Shown here in pieces: positions 62,158 to 64,000 of a DNA stretch of 64,000 bases. Position 1 is the first letter of the stretch. The number at the start of each line of letters is the position of its first letter. The notes under the pieces were generated by a model. The model was not told where the DNA came from and did not search any database. It saw only the letters and a list, made by a program, of their open reading frames with translations. This DNA comes from Acheta domesticus. Its lineage: Eukaryota > Arthropoda > Insecta > Orthoptera > Gryllidae. The DNA is taken from positions 1 through 64,000 of the forward strand of contig JAHLJT010002813.1 in NCBI GenBank assembly GCA_031308135.1. Reading direction: 5' to 3'. The translations under genes were made by a program, and so were the position numbers.

Positions 62158-64000
62158 GTAAAAAAATGTCTACCCTTCAGGGAATACAGTCTGGAAAGCA
62201 ACAATGCCATTCCGCGCCGCGACTCGGCAGCTGAATTTTCTGTGAATTCCGTCTCATAGTTGGGGCGTGATTTAGCTGTATGAAAGACAGTTCCGATTGT
62301 CAAATTTGTGTTGATATTTGCTTGAAAATACTTAGTTTTTGCACCAAATGTCTGCAATTTGTAAAGAGTTTTTACAAAAAAGATGACTTAGATGTGATAA
62401 TTCAGAGAGAAATTGTTGTATAAATAGTATAACCATTAATGAATGTGAGAAAGTACGTGCTGTTTCGCACCACTAGTTTTGTTTTGTGTTTTCAAACTTT
62501 TTTCTTATAACGTTTTAACTACAGTATTATCACGGAGATGTATCAATGCTTATTTCCTTGTTTCACATATGTTTTAATTTCTTTAGGATGCTGAAAATCA
62601 TTTTAAATGAGCTTTTTGATCAAAATATTATTCCAATTATCACAAGCGTTTATTATAATCTGAGTTATTGCACAAACTCTACAGCCTTACTAATAAAAGC
62701 TTGGTGTAACTTCGTTATATCACGCTTATTCCTGTATAGTTATTTCCCAGCATAAGTTCGAAATAAGGATGGATTAATTTTTACCAATATGTCACTAAAC
62801 CGTAGCTTAACTATTCCTTGTTAAATACGGAATCAATGCTTGCCACGTTGCATCTCATATACCATCTTTGGCGTATTTGCTCTCTTCCTTGGTGTCTTTG
62901 TAAGGGCTTAGCGGGAACTTGGCGTTGAGTTTGCACAGAATTTTCGCATTTTCTCCCGAAGTGTGTTATGCAGTTGTAGTTAGTGGATTCAGATTGACTC
63001 AATCGAATTACGATTGTAATAATGCTGGTGTCCATTTTATAGAATTTAAATTAATGTCCAAAAGCGCGTGTGTAGTTTATGAATGGATAAAGGACTACAA
63101 AAGAGCACAGTTTAAAAATGAAATCTGACGAATATGTTGAGAGAAAGATGTGGATTCGGTGAAATAATAAATAGTTCAGCAATTTATGAATATAACACTT
63201 GCAGAAATGTATTTCTCACCTTTTTTATTTTTATTTGAGCAACAATACTTGTGAAATTTTTTAAAAATTGCTGTAAATCCGAATAATTACATAAGAATCC
63301 CAAAAAAACAAATACTAGAGAACTTAAAATCGATTCTTTTAAATCCTTTATTCTTCATCTCACAAAAAATTTTATAACCTCCTTCACCTGTATCTAAAAA
63401 TTTTGCTTTACGACCAAAGTATTTTCAATGTCCTTGAATAGATTAGTGTTTTCCCTAAGACGTTTTCCATCCTCCTTACTTTAAATAATTATTTTTCCCT
63501 TTTCATTCACATCTTTTTAAATAGAATGCTATTTACTCAAATATAGTTAATCTTTTAAATTATAGGTAATATTATTTACCTGCAGATTATATGCTGCCAT
63601 CTTGCCATGTATAATTGAAAAATGTACGAGTGAATAGTTAGAAAATAAATATAAAAAATATAATAAGTGTGTTTTAATTTGATTAGAGAATGTTAATATG
63701 ATTCTTGTACAACAATTATTAAAGAAGAAATCTTCCAATCAACTTAACTTCTAATTAAAACTGGAGCTTCAATTCATTTTAACTTTTGCTATTAGGACTA
63801 CTTATTACTGATATATGAACTATAAAAAGTTAAATTGCTCAAAGCAAGCCCATGTGAAGTTGAATTTTCCTACGCTCAGAAAAAATTATTTTTCATTTTT
63901 GTTGACATACAAACTACGTCAAATAGTAAAATGAATTAGTTAAGTTTCTGACCTGTATGACCAGATTTATCATCTCAAGAATATTTATTGTTATTTATTC
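62158..64000. other. AT-rich sequence without recognised genes
   Basis: 62160-62400 resembles 47030-47190 in the left palindrome arm (GATTTAGCTGTATGAAA / GATTGAGCTGTATGAAA and an AAAAAAGATGAC block). Otherwise no exon, RNA or clear repeat was seen to the window end. Confidence 0.4.

Overview
This is nuclear DNA from an animal with large, transposon-filled introns. The proteins and repeats (insect-type galactokinase, P-element/THAP, R4 and Jockey-like LINEs, mariner, Tc1, hAT, piggyBac and pogo remnants) point to an arthropod, most likely an insect with a large genome. A cockroach, termite or stick insect is a guess, not something the sequence proves.

Host genes. (1) GALK1 (galactokinase) runs 2460-27563 on + in eight exons. 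They give about 389 codons and carry all three GHMP-kinase signatures. Five central exons contain about ten single-base frameshifts, mostly in short homopolymers. (2) Head-to-head with it on the - strand (2051 down to 582) lie three phase-compatible exons of a RUN-domain-like gene, separated from GALK1 by about 0.4 kb of presumed shared promoter. (3) A P-element-type THAP transposase or THAP9-like gene starts with a THAP exon at 41367-41493 and appears to continue at 58746 after a 17 kb intron; its transposase body is frameshifted. (4) Two short + strand exons near 33.3 and 34.4 kb join in phase but were not recognised.

GALK1 intron 1 (2.6-12.5 kb) holds a hAT MITE and a nest: hAT-A (3446-8732) contains a CpG-minisatellite hAT-like element (3547-4400) and hAT-B (4704-8311). 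hAT-B in turn contains an intact Tigger/pogo element (5370-7584). Each hAT-type layer has an 8-bp target duplication and the Tigger has TA. Later introns hold inverted-repeat elements, a Tc1 copy with a tRNA-derived SINE inside, 120-bp GC-rich tandem repeats and a foldback element with a mariner relic in its loop.

27.6-41 kb: a decayed R4-clade LINE next to a (TAA)n tract, a hAT element with a degraded transposase (35432-38022), and purine-rich and CpG-rich low-complexity tracts.

41.5-58.7 kb (putative THAP-gene intron): a hammerhead-ribozyme motif, a piggyBac-like relic, and a 10.5-kb insertion (43370-53876). That insertion has the same termini as the small element at 3547-4400. It holds CpG minisatellites at both ends and a giant palindrome with arms of about 2.7-3.0 kb made of higher-order repeats; a Jockey-like LINE sits in the palindrome loop. 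SINE, MITE and foldback copies follow. From 61.6 kb to the end there is one small MITE and otherwise AT-rich sequence without recognisable genes.

All calls come from reading and translating the sequence by eye. Family names rest on remembered motifs, not on searches.
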